Origin: Afipia sp.
GTDB lineage: Bacteria > Pseudomonadota > Alphaproteobacteria > Rhizobiales > Xanthobacteraceae
Direction: 5' to 3'
DNA: 64,000 bases
Assembly: GCA_024707075.1 (NCBI GenBank)
Contig: JANQAK010000003.1
Coordinates: 248,001-312,000 of the forward strand
The notes below the pieces were generated by a model. It worked only from the letters and a program-made list of their open reading frames with translations. It was not told the origin of the DNA and searched no databases. The translations under genes were made by a program, and so were the position numbers. Positions 26,495 to 35,214 of the stretch are shown here, in pieces (the stretch's first letter is position 1; each line of letters opens with the position of its first letter).

Positions 26495-28001
26495 CCACGG
26501 GCCCTTCTGTTATCCTGGGCGACCAGCCGCCGCCTAATGCCTGATAGAGGGTGACGACCGCAAGCAACCGGGCGAGCTGGAACTGCGCCAGCGAATCCTC
26601 AGCCTGAAATAGTGTCTGCTGCGTGTTTAGCACAGTGACGATGTCAGCCGTGCCGGCGCGAAGCTGGCGCTCGGACAGTTCGAACGCCCGCCGCGAGGCC
26701 GCAACCACGATGCGCTGGAGCCGCAACCGCTCGTTGGCCTGCTTGAGCGTCGCCAGCGCCGTGTCAACGTCGGCAAAAGCCGACACCACGGTCTTGCGAT
26801 AGGTTTGCAGAAGCTCGTCCTGCCGTGCCTGCTGCAAATCGAAATTGGCCTGGATACGGCCCGCGTCGAAAATCGGCTGCGTCAGCCCGGCGGCGACGTT
26901 GAAGAACGCCGATTGCGGGGTGAACAGCATCGCCAGTTGCGCGCTCTGGTAGCCGCCCTGCCCGGTCAACTGGATGCTCGGGAAGAACTGCGCCCGCGCG
27001 CTGCCGACATTGGCGGTGGCGGAGGCCAGCTGATTCTCCTGACGCCGGATGTCCGGGCGCTGGGTCAGCAGTTCGGACGGCAATCCGGGCGTCACGCGCG
27101 GGATCGCGATCTGCCCGAGCGATCCGCCGGTCAGCCGCACGCGCTCCGGCGGGCGCGCCACCAGCGTCGCCAGAATGTTGGCGTTCTGCTCCAGCGCCTG
27201 CCGCAGCGGCGGCACGGAGGCTTTTTGATCCGCGAGCAGGCTTTCCTGTTGCGCCAGATCAAGGTCCGAACCGGTGCCGGCATCGACCCGCGCCTTGATC
27301 GCGTCATAGATGCGCTGCGCGCTGGCGATATTGCGCGTGGCGATGGTGATGCGGTCCTGCGCGGCGATCACGTTGAAATAGGCATTGGCGACGCTGGCCA
27401 GCGTGGTCAATGCCACCACGTCGCGGTCGAAGCGGTTGGCATTGGCGGTTTCTTCCGCCGCCAGCAGGGCGTCGCGGTTCTTGCCCCAGAAATCGATCTC
27501 GTAGCTCGCGCTGAGCGAAGCGGTGTGGTTTGTGACCTCGCCGCGGCCGCTGATCGGCGTCGCGCTTGTGATCGTCCCCGTGGTGCTCGACGACCGCGAG
27601 CGCGAGCCGGAGAAACTTCCCGTGAGGCTCGGCAGCAGTGCGGCGCCGGCCGTCTGCGCCAGCGCATCCGCCTGCCGGATGCGCGCGACGGCGGCTGCGA
27701 TGTCCAGATTGACGGTCTGCGCCTCCTCCATGAGCACGGTCAGCTCCTTCGAGCGAAAGCCGCGCCACCAGTCGAGCGTGGGCGGCCTGTCATCGGCGGG
27801 ACCGGTCGCCGATTTATAGGCGGCGGGCACGTCCAGCGCCGGATCGGGCAGATCGGCCGTCACGATGCAGCCGCCCAACGTGACAGCCATCGCGAGCGCC
27901 GCGCATAAGGCGAGCGAAGGCCACGGGACAACGCCACGCCTTACTTGGAGGGGGAACTCGAACACCGGGGCGCACACTTCTCCATAGAGCCAGAATCCCA
28001 T
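26484..28001 (-). CDS. Efflux outer-membrane lipoprotein, NodT family
   Basis: About 505 residues; the channel of the tripartite pump, outer membrane. A lipoprotein signal lies about 25-45 residues from the chosen start: WPSLALCAALAMAVTLGGC, with LGGC as lipobox. The mature part has the family's DWWRGFRSKELTVLMEEA opening, two long helical repeats (VARIRQADALAQTAGAALLP, and later DVDTALATLKQANERL) and NTQQTLFQAEDSLAQFQLAR near the end. The frame is open back to 28151, but the added residues are unlike the family, so I took the ATG at 28001; GTT/GTC codons nearer the signal peptide are not starts. It is the first gene of the operon. Confidence 0.85.
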   Translation of the reverse strand: MGFWLYGEVCAPVFEFPLQVRRGVVPWPSLALCAALAMAVTLGGCIVTADLPDPALDVPAAYKSATGPADDRPPTLDWWRGFRSKELTVLMEEAQTVNLDIAAAVARIRQADALAQTAGAALLPSLTGSFSGSRSRSSSTTGTITSATPISGRGEVTNHTASLSASYEIDFWGKNRDALLAAEETANANRFDRDVVALTTLASVANAYFNVIAAQDRITIATRNIASAQRIYDAIKARVDAGTGSDLDLAQQESLLADQKASVPPLRQALEQNANILATLVARPPERVRLTGGSLGQIAIPRVTPGLPSELLTQRPDIRRQENQLASATANVGSARAQFFPSIQLTGQGGYQSAQLAMLFTPQSAFFNVAAGLTQPIFDAGRIQANFDLQQARQDELLQTYRKTVVSAFADVDTALATLKQANERLRLQRIVVAASRRAFELSERQLRAGTADIVTVLNTQQTLFQAEDSLAQFQLARLLAVVTLYQALGGGWSPRITEGPVDAL

Positions 28002-28151
28002 TCTAGCGGGCTGCTCCGGCTGCGGACAGGGACGTTCCGGCGCGGCCCCCAAGACAAAAGCGACCTGTGTTCCTTCGGTGTCACACCCGGAATCGCAGTT
28101 AGCCCCGTAAATAAGGGGGTTCCCGGCATTCACCCGGCTGACCATCCGCAA

Positions 28152-28413
28152 GCCTTACGAAGATTTCATGTCCGATTCGCTGCGCCGCGGCATGCAGACG
28201 CCGGCAATCGCGGTCCCTGTCGCGGCGAGACGGGAATCACCGGCCACCCTGCCCGCGGACGCAGGCTGCGTTGCGCGGGCCGGTCGATGGCCGCCGGTCG
28301 TCACCGCGCGCGAACGCGAATATGACAACCATCGGTCTCAATAACCGCCAATCCTGTCGACACCATCCAATGCGATGCTGCGGCGTTGTCATACTGGCGA
28401 TGCTGGAACCGCT
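28152..28413. other. Non-coding gap upstream of the efflux operon
   Basis: It should hold the promoter of the leftward efflux operon. GC-rich at the left and markedly AT-richer toward 28413, where the foreign-looking cassette begins. I see no convincing operator for a local regulator. Confidence 0.35.
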
Positions 28414-29068
28414 CTATTTCCCTCTAAATAAGTCTTCCATCACGGACAAGATTTTCAGATGGTCTTCGGTGCGCAGTGCGGAGGAGGAAAAATAGACCTG
28501 CGATCCATATGGCATTCCGGTCCGCCGCTCGAAAACAAACTCTGGATTATGCGGAAGTGGCGTCCCTGAAACATCGTAGTGCATTTTGACTGCACTAACT
28601 TTATAAGCTGCCGATGTTTGCCCGTAAGTAGCCAGCATTTTTGAAATTAGATCGCCCACGTCAGAGAAATTCGAGAAAAAAATCTCCAAGATTGCCGTCA
28701 AATGTAAATTCAACTTGGCTTAGATAAGCTCGTATTTTGTTTGCTTTGATCGGCAGATCAAATTTTTGAGGGAGCCAGTCTAAGACTTCACCAAGAAAAT
28801 CGTCGCATAAAGCGTTATCCTGTTCGGCTTGGCAAAGAATGCCGTTCTCATAGATTTGAAATTTGTCGATGATCTTATTTTTGAAATAGCCACGTAAAAA
28901 ACTTACGCCTGTCTTGAAATCTAGATCTGCAACAGTGCGGGGTACTTCCACAAAGCCATAACGCTCTTGAAGCGAATTAATAATCGGGATGGGTGATTGA
29001 ACTCGCTCAGCCTCAGCTACCTCAATGAACCGAATGGCATGACCCGGAAGATATTTTTCCAAATGCAT
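28414..29068 (-). CDS. Cassette gene C: unrecognised protein, frameshifted at a poly-T run
   Basis: The frame from the ATG 29068 (MHLEKYLPGHAIRFIEVAEA) runs to a stop at 28661. The reading continues in another frame to the stop at 28414 (ending EDHLKILSVMEDLFRGK). The junction is a run of seven T on the coding strand (about 28676-28682). With six T the sequence reads GNLGDFFSNFSDVGDLISKM and gives one 217-residue protein. I recognise no family. It has no signal peptide or membrane segment and is mixed alpha/beta with many aromatics. It starts four bases after the XRE gene. A sequencing error, decay, or slippage at the T-run that regulates output are all possible. Confidence 0.55.
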
Positions 29069-29072
29069 GTGT

Positions 29073-29540
29073 TTAAAGCCCGAGCTGAATTGGTCGGTTC
29101 GGTTTGTTTGTAGAAGGGTTGTTCCCTCCGAGAATTGCCATCGAAGTCGTATTGGCCTGTGAACTGCTAGAAATAATCTTCATTAGCTTGTTCTCAGGCG
29201 CATCATACAACCATGCTGGTCGGGTATCATTTCTTTTGGCTTTAGTAGCCGGAAACGAAACATCCCAGGTTGGTACGCCGCCTCCAATTGCAAAGAGCAA
29301 GTCGGCAACGGTCGCTATAGTCCAGTTTGCAGGACCGCCAAGCATTCTCGATATTTCCGGCGCGCCCTTTCCAAGGCGTCTTGCAAGTTCTGCCTTCGTA
29401 AGACCGGACTTCTTGAACTGTTTAATTACAAGATCGAATGCTTGGCGTTTTGCGCGAGCGCGGAGATAGCCGAGGGTCTCTAGCGGAATTCTTTCTCCGC
29501 AGGTTGCATCAGACTGAAAGGAAATTGGTGAGGTAATCAT
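29073..29540 (-). CDS. Cassette gene B: XRE-type helix-turn-helix protein
   Basis: Up to 155 residues from the ATG 29540 (MITSPISFQS). The HTH spans roughly residues 40-75: DLVIKQFKKSGLTKAELARR, then LGKGAPEISRMLGG, with LTKAELARRLGKGAPEIS as the helix-turn-helix. The C-terminal half (WDVSFPATKAKRNDTRPAWL) and Asn/Ser-rich tail are not recognised. It overlaps the end of gene A by 32 bases and precedes gene C by four, so all three are translationally coupled. A perfect palindrome at 30015-30030 is the obvious candidate operator. Such layouts are typical of autoregulated toxin-antitoxin-like modules, but neither partner is a toxin family that I recognise. Confidence 0.75.
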   Translation of the reverse strand: MITSPISFQSDATCGERIPLETLGYLRARAKRQAFDLVIKQFKKSGLTKAELARRLGKGAPEISRMLGGPANWTIATVADLLFAIGGGVPTWDVSFPATKAKRNDTRPAWLYDAPENKLMKIISSSSQANTTSMAILGGNNPSTNKPNRPIQLGL

Positions 29541-30021
29541 CTAGTTTTCTCCCTTTGAAGGGCATCGTGCTGCCGAACAATCTTTGCCACTCGCGTTTGC
29601 AACGCGCGACTTCTCCGTCGAAGTCTCTTTTAATGGCATCGCGGTAATTCCAAGTGATGAGCACAAAAACGTTCAACTCCGCGAAACCGCCGAATGCACG
29701 AATTTGAGGTCGAGGCGACGTGATCCGGAAATCAAAAAACTCATCCTCAAGCGGGTCAACACGGGCCATTAGTGCATCGCTTGCCTTTACGCGCGGATCA
29801 TTACCGATAGTCATTTCTCCATGTTCTAAGAATGCATCGAGCGTTTGGCGAAATTCGCTGTGAAGTACCTCCTGACCTTTTGGGAAAGGCTGGCTAAGCG
29901 CATCTTTCACCTCTAGGGAAACAAAAATGGAACGCGGCGTTTCCTCGCCGAAAAGCGCAGACTCTAAGCAAAATAGCTCTCCTCGGCGGACCAGTTCCGC
30001 GATCTGCTCTCGCATTGACAT
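29509..30021 (-). CDS. Cassette gene A: unrecognised protein, first gene of an XRE-regulated triad
   Basis: 170 residues from the ATG 30021 (MSMREQIAELVRRGELFCLE); ATG 30015 and TTG 30030 are alternatives. No signal peptide or membrane segment. The second half reads DEFFDFRITSPRPQIRAFGG, then FAELNVFVLITWNYRDAIKR. This is a strand-rich stretch with a basic/aromatic pattern loosely like small RelE/HigB-type toxins, and it is followed by a helical CKREWQRLF segment. I would not assign a family on that basis. Its start codon lies inside a perfect 16-bp palindrome, and its end overlaps gene B. Base use is AT-rich compared with the flanking core genes. Confidence 0.65.
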   Translation of the reverse strand: MSMREQIAELVRRGELFCLESALFGEETPRSIFVSLEVKDALSQPFPKGQEVLHSEFRQTLDAFLEHGEMTIGNDPRVKASDALMARVDPLEDEFFDFRITSPRPQIRAFGGFAELNVFVLITWNYRDAIKRDFDGEVARCKREWQRLFGSTMPFKGRKLDDYLTNFLSV

Positions 30022-30030
30022 ATATGTCAA
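30015..30030. promoter_or_regulatory. Perfect 16-bp palindrome, candidate XRE operator
   Basis: TTGACATATATGTCAA is its own reverse complement. It covers the start codons available to cassette gene A. A repressor bound here would block translation initiation or early transcription, as expected for autoregulation by the XRE protein of the same cassette. Confidence 0.6.
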
Positions 30031-30376
30031 TAGTCCCTAATCGCCAGTTACATGGCCAAAAAAAGCATTCCCAAATGCTCAGAAAATTACATGGAACTCT
30101 CATCCTCTGAACAAAAATTAATTCAATTTCAGACACTTATGCCCAGCTTCCGCGTGTAAATAGTACGGTGCAAATTCGCGACAAAAAGCCCCCATACTGA
30201 ATAAATGACCGATAGCGCTATTCAAATTGGAAAAATTGGGGAAACTGGAAAATAGCTTGTGGGAGGCCGCGCAGTGCCTCAGCAGCGAAGGATCGTTCGG
30301 CGAACGGCCGGCATACGCAAAACAGACGCACAGAAGATCTGGACACAGAGCCACATCACACTGATGGGATTGCGCC
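30031..30376. other. Gap between the XRE cassette and cfa
   Basis: No credible gene. It is AT-rich on the cassette side and must hold two divergent promoters. A short hairpin AGCATT-CCCA-AATGCT lies near 30066-30081. Confidence 0.35.
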
Positions 30377-31636
30377 ATGTCTGCCCCGACGATGTCTGAC
30401 CCGTTGACGTCTGCCCCGATCATCCTGACCCCCGACAATGTCGAGGCGGCGTTGCCCGACGTGCCGAAACTGGTTCGTTTCGCATTGAGCTTCGCAGCGA
30501 AACTCCGGCGCGGCACGCTCGACATCACGCTGCCCGACGGGCGCACCGTGCGCTGCGGCGGGCTGGAGCCCGGCCCCGCCGCGCAGATGACCATCCACAG
30601 TTACGGTTTTGCGTGGCGCCTCGCGCGCGGCGGCGACATCGGCATTGCCGAGGCCTATCTGCGCCGCGAATGGGACACGCCGAACCTGACGCAGTTCCTC
30701 TACATCTTCTGCATCAATCACGACCTGATCCAGACCATGCTTGGCAGCAAGCCGGTCGCGCGTTTCGTGCAGCTTGTGCGTCACTGGTTCAACCGCAACA
30801 CCAAACGGCAGGCGCGGCGCAACATCTACGCGCATTACGACATCGGCAATTCGTTCTATTCGGCGTGGCTCGATCCGAGCATGACCTATTCGTCGGCGCT
30901 GTTCGAGGACGGCACCGACGATCTCACCGCGGCCCAGCACAACAAGTACCGGCGGCTCGCCGAAGCCATCAGCCTCCAGCCCGGCCAGAAGGTTCTGGAA
31001 ATCGGCTGCGGCTGGGGCGGCTTCGCGGAATATGTCGCAAAGAATTACGACGCACGGGTCGTCGGATTGACCATCAGCACCGAACAGCGCGATTTTGCGC
31101 AGAAAAGGATGCAGGCCGCCGGCCTGAGCGAAAAGGTCGAGATCCGGTTTCAGGACTACCGCGACGAGCGCGGGCAATATGACCGGATCGCCTCCATCGA
31201 AATGATCGAAGCGGTCGGCGAGCAGTTCTGGCCGCAGTATTTCACCCAGTTGCGCGACCGGCTGGCCCCGGGCGGCTTCGCCGGAATTCAGGCCATCACC
31301 ATTCAGGACAAATTCTTCAACGCCTACCGGCGCGAGGTCGATTTCATCCAGCGCTACGTGTTTCCGGGCGGAATGCTGCCCTCGCCGCAGGTGCTGAAAT
31401 CGCTCGGCGAGACATTCGGTGTACCTGTTATCCGCGAGCGCATTTTTGGAGAAGATTATGCCAAGACGCTCGCGACATGGAGAGACAATTTCCGCGCGGC
31501 GTGGCCGAACCTGATGCCGCTGGGATTCGACGAGCGGTTCCGGCGGCTGTGGGAATACTATCTCGCCTATTGCGAGGCCGGATTCCTGTCCGGCAATATC
31601 GACGTGCGGCAGGTCGTATTCGCGAAACCGGCTTAA
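30377..31636 (+). CDS. cfa: Cyclopropane-fatty-acyl-phospholipid synthase
   Basis: 419 residues; transfers a methylene group from SAM to the double bond of membrane phospholipid acyl chains, acting at the inner face of the membrane. The N-terminal lipid-binding domain (about 1-130) has [20 protein letters not shown]. The catalytic domain follows [20 protein letters not shown], with SAM motif [16 protein letters not shown] near residue 205 and the family segments [17 protein letters not shown] and [13 protein letters not shown]. The stop is at 31636, and cysK begins about 125 bases later on the same strand. An in-frame ATG a few codons downstream is an alternative start. Single gene, intact. 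Confidence 0.94.
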   Translation: MSAPTMSDPLTSAPIILTPDNVEAALPDVPKLVRFALSFAAKLRRGTLDITLPDGRTVRCGGLEPGPAAQMTIHSYGFAWRLARGGDIGIAEAYLRREWDTPNLTQFLYIFCINHDLIQTMLGSKPVARFVQLVRHWFNRNTKRQARRNIYAHYDIGNSFYSAWLDPSMTYSSALFEDGTDDLTAAQHNKYRRLAEAISLQPGQKVLEIGCGWGGFAEYVAKNYDARVVGLTISTEQRDFAQKRMQAAGLSEKVEIRFQDYRDERGQYDRIASIEMIEAVGEQFWPQYFTQLRDRLAPGGFAGIQAITIQDKFFNAYRREVDFIQRYVFPGGMLPSPQVLKSLGETFGVPVIRERIFGEDYAKTLATWRDNFRAAWPNLMPLGFDERFRRLWEYYLAYCEAGFLSGNIDVRQVVFAKPA

Positions 31637-31761
31637 ACAGTCCGTCTAACCTTCTCAAAATTCGGGCAGATCACGCCTGCGCACCCTGCCCTTGTCGGAT
31701 CGGCGGGCGGTCTCTAGTTTGGCGGCCGACATTCGCCCTTTCCTCAAGGTCCGTCGCCCTC

Positions 31762-32804
31762 ATGCACATTCGCAAAGACGTCATCGACGCCATCGGCAAC
31801 ACGCCGCTCATCAAACTGAAGCACGCCTCCGAAGCGACCGGCTGCACCATCCTCGGCAAGGCCGAGTTCATGAATCCCGGCCAGTCTGTGAAGGACCGCG
31901 CCGGCAAGCAGATGATCCTCGAAGCGGAAAAGCGCGGCGACCTCAAGCCCGGCGGGCTGGTGGTGGAAAGCACTGCGGGCAACACCGGCATCGGCCTTGC
32001 GCTGGTCGCAGGCGCGCGCGGCTACCGCACCATCATCGTGATCCCGGACACGCAGAGCCAGGAAAGAAGAAGGACGTGCTGCGGCTGCTCGGCGCCGAAC
32101 TGGTCGAAGTGCCGGCGCTGCCCTACAGCAATCCGAACAATTACCAGCATGTCGGCCGCCGTCTTGCAGATGAGTTGCGCAAGACCGAGACAAACGGCGT
32201 GCTGTTCGCCGACCAGTGGAACAACCTCGACAACCGCAAGGCGCATTACGTTTCGACCGGCCCCGAAATCTGGGAGCAGACCGGCGGCAAGGTGGACGGC
32301 TTCATCTGCTCGATCGGCAGCGGCGGCACGCTGGCGGGCACCTCGATCTTCCTGCGCGAGCAGAACAAGAACATCAAGATCGGCGTCGCCGACCCGCGCG
32401 GCGCTGCGATGTACAACTACTTCGACCACGGCGAGATGAAATCGACCGAGGGCGGCTCGGTGACCGAAGGCATCGGTCTCGGCCGCCTCACCCCGATCAT
32501 CGAGGACATCCACGTCGACAAGGCCTATCTCATCGAGGACTCGGAGGCCGTGCCGGTCGTGTTCGACCTGCTCGAACATGAGGGGATTTGCGTCGGCGGT
32601 TCGACCGGCGTGAACATCGCGGGCGCGATCCGGCTGGCGAAGGATCTCGGCCCCGGCCACACCATCGTGACCGTGCTGGCCGACTACGGCACGCGCTATC
32701 AGTCGAAGCTGTTCAATCCGGACTTCCTGCGCTCGAAGAACCTGCCGGTGCCGGCCTGGCTGGAGCGCAAGAGCACGATCAAGCCGCCGTTCGAGAAAGT
32801 GTGA
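31762..32804 (+). CDS. cysK: Cysteine synthase, one frameshift at about 32064
   Basis: PLP-dependent O-acetylserine sulfhydrylase making cysteine from O-acetylserine and sulfide. It starts [20 protein letters not shown]. The PLP lysine is Lys44 in [10 protein letters not shown], the substrate loop is [11 protein letters not shown], and the phosphate loop is [10 protein letters not shown]. The frame breaks in TQSQE, where GAAAGAAGAAGGAC would read E-K-K-K-D with one more A. After that the other frame gives [20 protein letters not shown] and runs normally to 32804. Restoring one base gives 347 residues, the normal length. A core biosynthetic gene broken only once in a short A-rich run suggests a sequencing error. 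The metC gene for cystathionine cleavage lies 5 kb away. Confidence 0.9.
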
Positions 32805-32816
32805 GCGACTGAAATG

Positions 32817-32935
32817 ACGTTATTCCGGGGCGCGAGCGCTTGCGAGCGAACCCGGAATCCCGCAGTTACTTCCGATGAAATCTTCTGGATTCCGGGTCCG
32901 CGTGAAGAACGCGTCCCGGAATGACGTTGTGTTTG
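32817..32935. repeat. Palindromic intergenic repeat after cysK
   Basis: Contains inverted arms ACGTTATTCCGGGG (near 32818) and CCCGGAATGACGTT (near 32914), with inner units GGGCGCGAGC / GCGAGCGAACCCGG and GGATTCCGGGTCCGCG / CGCGTCCCGGAAT. It fills the gap between the convergent cysK and aapP genes. Confidence 0.65.
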
Positions 32936-32946
32936 CGTCCCGGCCC

Positions 32947-33687
32947 TCACCTCAATATCTGGCTGAGGAACAGCTTCGTCCGCGCGTGCCGCGGATTGGA
33001 GAAGAACCGATCCGGCGTATTCGCCTCGATGATCTGCCCGGCGTCCATGAACACCACGCGGTCGGCGACTTCCTTGGCGAAGCCCATCTCGTGGGTCACC
33101 ACCAGCATGGTCATGCCCTCTTTCGCCAGATCGACCATGGTGTCCAGCACCTCCTTGACCATTTCCGGATCGAGCGCCGAGGTCGGCTCGTCGAACAGCA
33201 TGACCTTCGGATTCATGGTGAGCGCGCGGGCGATCGCCACGCGCTGCTGCTGGCCGCCGGAAATCTGGCCGGGATACTTGTCGGCCTTGTCGGGAATCCG
33301 CACGCGCTCGAGATATTTCATCGCGGCGGCTTCGGCATCCTTCTTCGGGATGTTGCGCACCCAGATCGGCGCCAGCGTGCAGTTCTCCAGCACGGTCAGG
33401 TGCGGAAACAGGTTGAAGCTCTGGAACACCATGCCGACCTCGCGGCGCACGTCATCGACGCGGCGCAGGTTCGGCCCAAGCTCGATGCCGTCGACATTGA
33501 TACGGCCCTCCTGAAACTCCTCCAGCGCGTTGATGCAGCGGATCAGCGTCGACTTGCCGGAGCCGGACGGCCCGCAGATCACGATGCGCTCGCCGCGCCC
33601 GACGTTAAGGTCGATGTCACGCAGCACATGAAAATCGCCGAACCACTTGTTGAGGCCCGAGATGCCGACGATGGGGGCTGCGGTCAT
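32947..33687 (-). CDS. aapP: General L-amino acid ABC transporter, ATP-binding subunit
   Basis: 246 residues, cytoplasmic ATPase that powers uptake by AapQM. Walker A GPSGSGKS is at residues 39-46, with Q-loop [20 protein letters not shown], signature [15 protein letters not shown], Walker [13 protein letters not shown] and the H-loop VVTHEMGFA. The ending [20 protein letters not shown] is typical of polar amino-acid importers. It is last in a four-gene minus-strand operon (aapJ, aapQ, aapM, aapP), nine bases after aapM. Confidence 0.94.
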   Translation of the reverse strand: MTAAPIVGISGLNKWFGDFHVLRDIDLNVGRGERIVICGPSGSGKSTLIRCINALEEFQEGRINVDGIELGPNLRRVDDVRREVGMVFQSFNLFPHLTVLENCTLAPIWVRNIPKKDAEAAAMKYLERVRIPDKADKYPGQISGGQQQRVAIARALTMNPKVMLFDEPTSALDPEMVKEVLDTMVDLAKEGMTMLVVTHEMGFAKEVADRVVFMDAGQIIEANTPDRFFSNPRHARTKLFLSQILR

Positions 33688-33696
33688 GATTTCATC

Positions 33697-35214
33697 TCAG
33701 ACATTCTTGTGGGCGTTCAGCCGCCGCTCGACGAACAGCGAATAGCGCGACATTCCGAAACAGAACACGAAATAAATGATGCCGGTGAAGGCGAAGCCGG
33801 TGAACAGTGTGGTCGGCGTCGCCCAGTTCGGATCGGCGAACGAGGCGCGCAACTGCCCGAGCAGGTCGAAGATCGCGACGATCAGCACCAAGGTTGTGTC
33901 CTTGAACAGCGCGATGAAGGAGTTGACGAGACCCGGAATGACGTGGCGCAGCGCCTGCGGCATCACAATCAGGCCGGTGGTCTTCCAGTACGACAGCCCG
34001 AGCGCGCTGGCGGCCTCAGGCTGGCCGCGCGGCACCGCCTGCAACCCGCCGCGAATGACCTCGGCATTGTACGCGCCCGCGAACAGCGCGATGCCGATCA
34101 GCACGCGCACCAATCCATCGACCGAGAAATTGCCGGGCAGGAACAGCGGCAGCATGTAGGTCGCGAAAAAGAGAACCGTAATGAGCGGCACGCCGCGCCA
34201 GAATTCGATGAAGGCGATCGAGAACACGCGGATCAGCGGAATGGTCGACCGGCGGCCGAGCGCCAGCGCCATGCCGACCGGCATCGACGCGACGATGCCG
34301 GTGACCGAGACCACCAGCGTCACCAGCAGGCCGCCCCATGCGCGGGTATCGACAATCGGCAGGCCGCCGCCATCCAGCCCCATCACCGCAATGACGACGG
34401 CGATGCCGGCGAAGATCGCGATGCTCCTGAACAGCGCGCGTCCGCCGTTGCGGACGCCCCCGGTCAGAGCAAACACCAGCAGCGAGACGATGATCGCGGT
34501 CGCGATGACATCCGCCCACAGCGGCGAGTGGAAGCGCTCGGTGTAATCACGCAGCCATTCAAGCGGCCATGACAGCATGGCCAGTCCGTCGCCGATCCAG
34601 CCGAGCAGCTTGCCCAGAAAAGAAACGACCTGCCCCGCAGCGCCCACCATCGCCGTGGATGCGAGGCGATGGCCCGCGTCCTGAACGCTCGACGCCAATT
34701 CCGAGCCGAGATCGGCGATCCAGTGAATGGCAAAGCCTTTCAATCCGCCGCCGCGCAGCAGGAAGAACCCGATCACCGGATAGGCGACGAAGAACAGCCC
34801 GGAGTTCAGCGCCTTCGCGGGCGCGCGCGGGATCAGCAGCGGCAATAACAACAACGCGCCAAGCACGAAGGTGAGATTGACGCGCCAGCGCTGATCCGCC
34901 GGATAGAATCCGTAGATGAACTGGTCGAACTTTGCTTGCACGAAGGGCCAGCAGGCCCCGACCACATGGCCGACATTGGCCTCAAGGCAGGCGTTGCGGT
35001 CGCTGCCGGTCCAGACCGCATCGACGAACAGGAATTTGATGACCGGAACGAGGATCAGCCACAGCAGGATCGCACCCACCACGGTCATCATGATATTGAG
35101 CGGCGAGTTGAACAGCCGCTCGCGCGCAAAGCCGATGACGCCCGTTGTTTTCACCGGCGCATGGCGCGGCGCGACGAGATCCTGACGGACAAAGGATGCG
35201 GCCTGCTCCGTCAT
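33697..35214 (-). CDS. aapM: General L-amino acid ABC transporter permease, second subunit
   Basis: 505 residues, inner membrane. A long N-terminal region with several hydrophobic segments is specific to Aap-type permeases. It precedes the conserved HisM-type domain, whose EAA loop reads EVIRGGLQAVPRGQPEAASA followed by LGLSYWKTTGLIVMPQALRH. Its start codon overlaps the aapQ stop by four bases, which supports equal synthesis of the two permeases. Together with AapQ it forms the translocation channel. The large size compared with ordinary 220-residue permeases is normal for this family. Confidence 0.92.
   Translation of the reverse strand: MTEQAASFVRQDLVAPRHAPVKTTGVIGFARERLFNSPLNIMMTVVGAILLWLILVPVIKFLFVDAVWTGSDRNACLEANVGHVVGACWPFVQAKFDQFIYGFYPADQRWRVNLTFVLGALLLLPLLIPRAPAKALNSGLFFVAYPVIGFFLLRGGGLKGFAIHWIADLGSELASSVQDAGHRLASTAMVGAAGQVVSFLGKLLGWIGDGLAMLSWPLEWLRDYTERFHSPLWADVIATAIIVSLLVFALTGGVRNGGRALFRSIAIFAGIAVVIAVMGLDGGGLPIVDTRAWGGLLVTLVVSVTGIVASMPVGMALALGRRSTIPLIRVFSIAFIEFWRGVPLITVLFFATYMLPLFLPGNFSVDGLVRVLIGIALFAGAYNAEVIRGGLQAVPRGQPEAASALGLSYWKTTGLIVMPQALRHVIPGLVNSFIALFKDTTLVLIVAIFDLLGQLRASFADPNWATPTTLFTGFAFTGIIYFVFCFGMSRYSLFVERRLNAHKNV

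Noticed and set aside
26484..28151. A 555-residue form of the NodT-family lipoprotein
   Set aside because: The first 50 residues have no family similarity and would bury the lipoprotein signal; the ATG at 28001 is more sensible.
29509..30021. Calling cassette gene A a RelE/HigB toxin
   Set aside because: The resemblance is limited to a loose strand/basic pattern; no catalytic residues can be identified with confidence.
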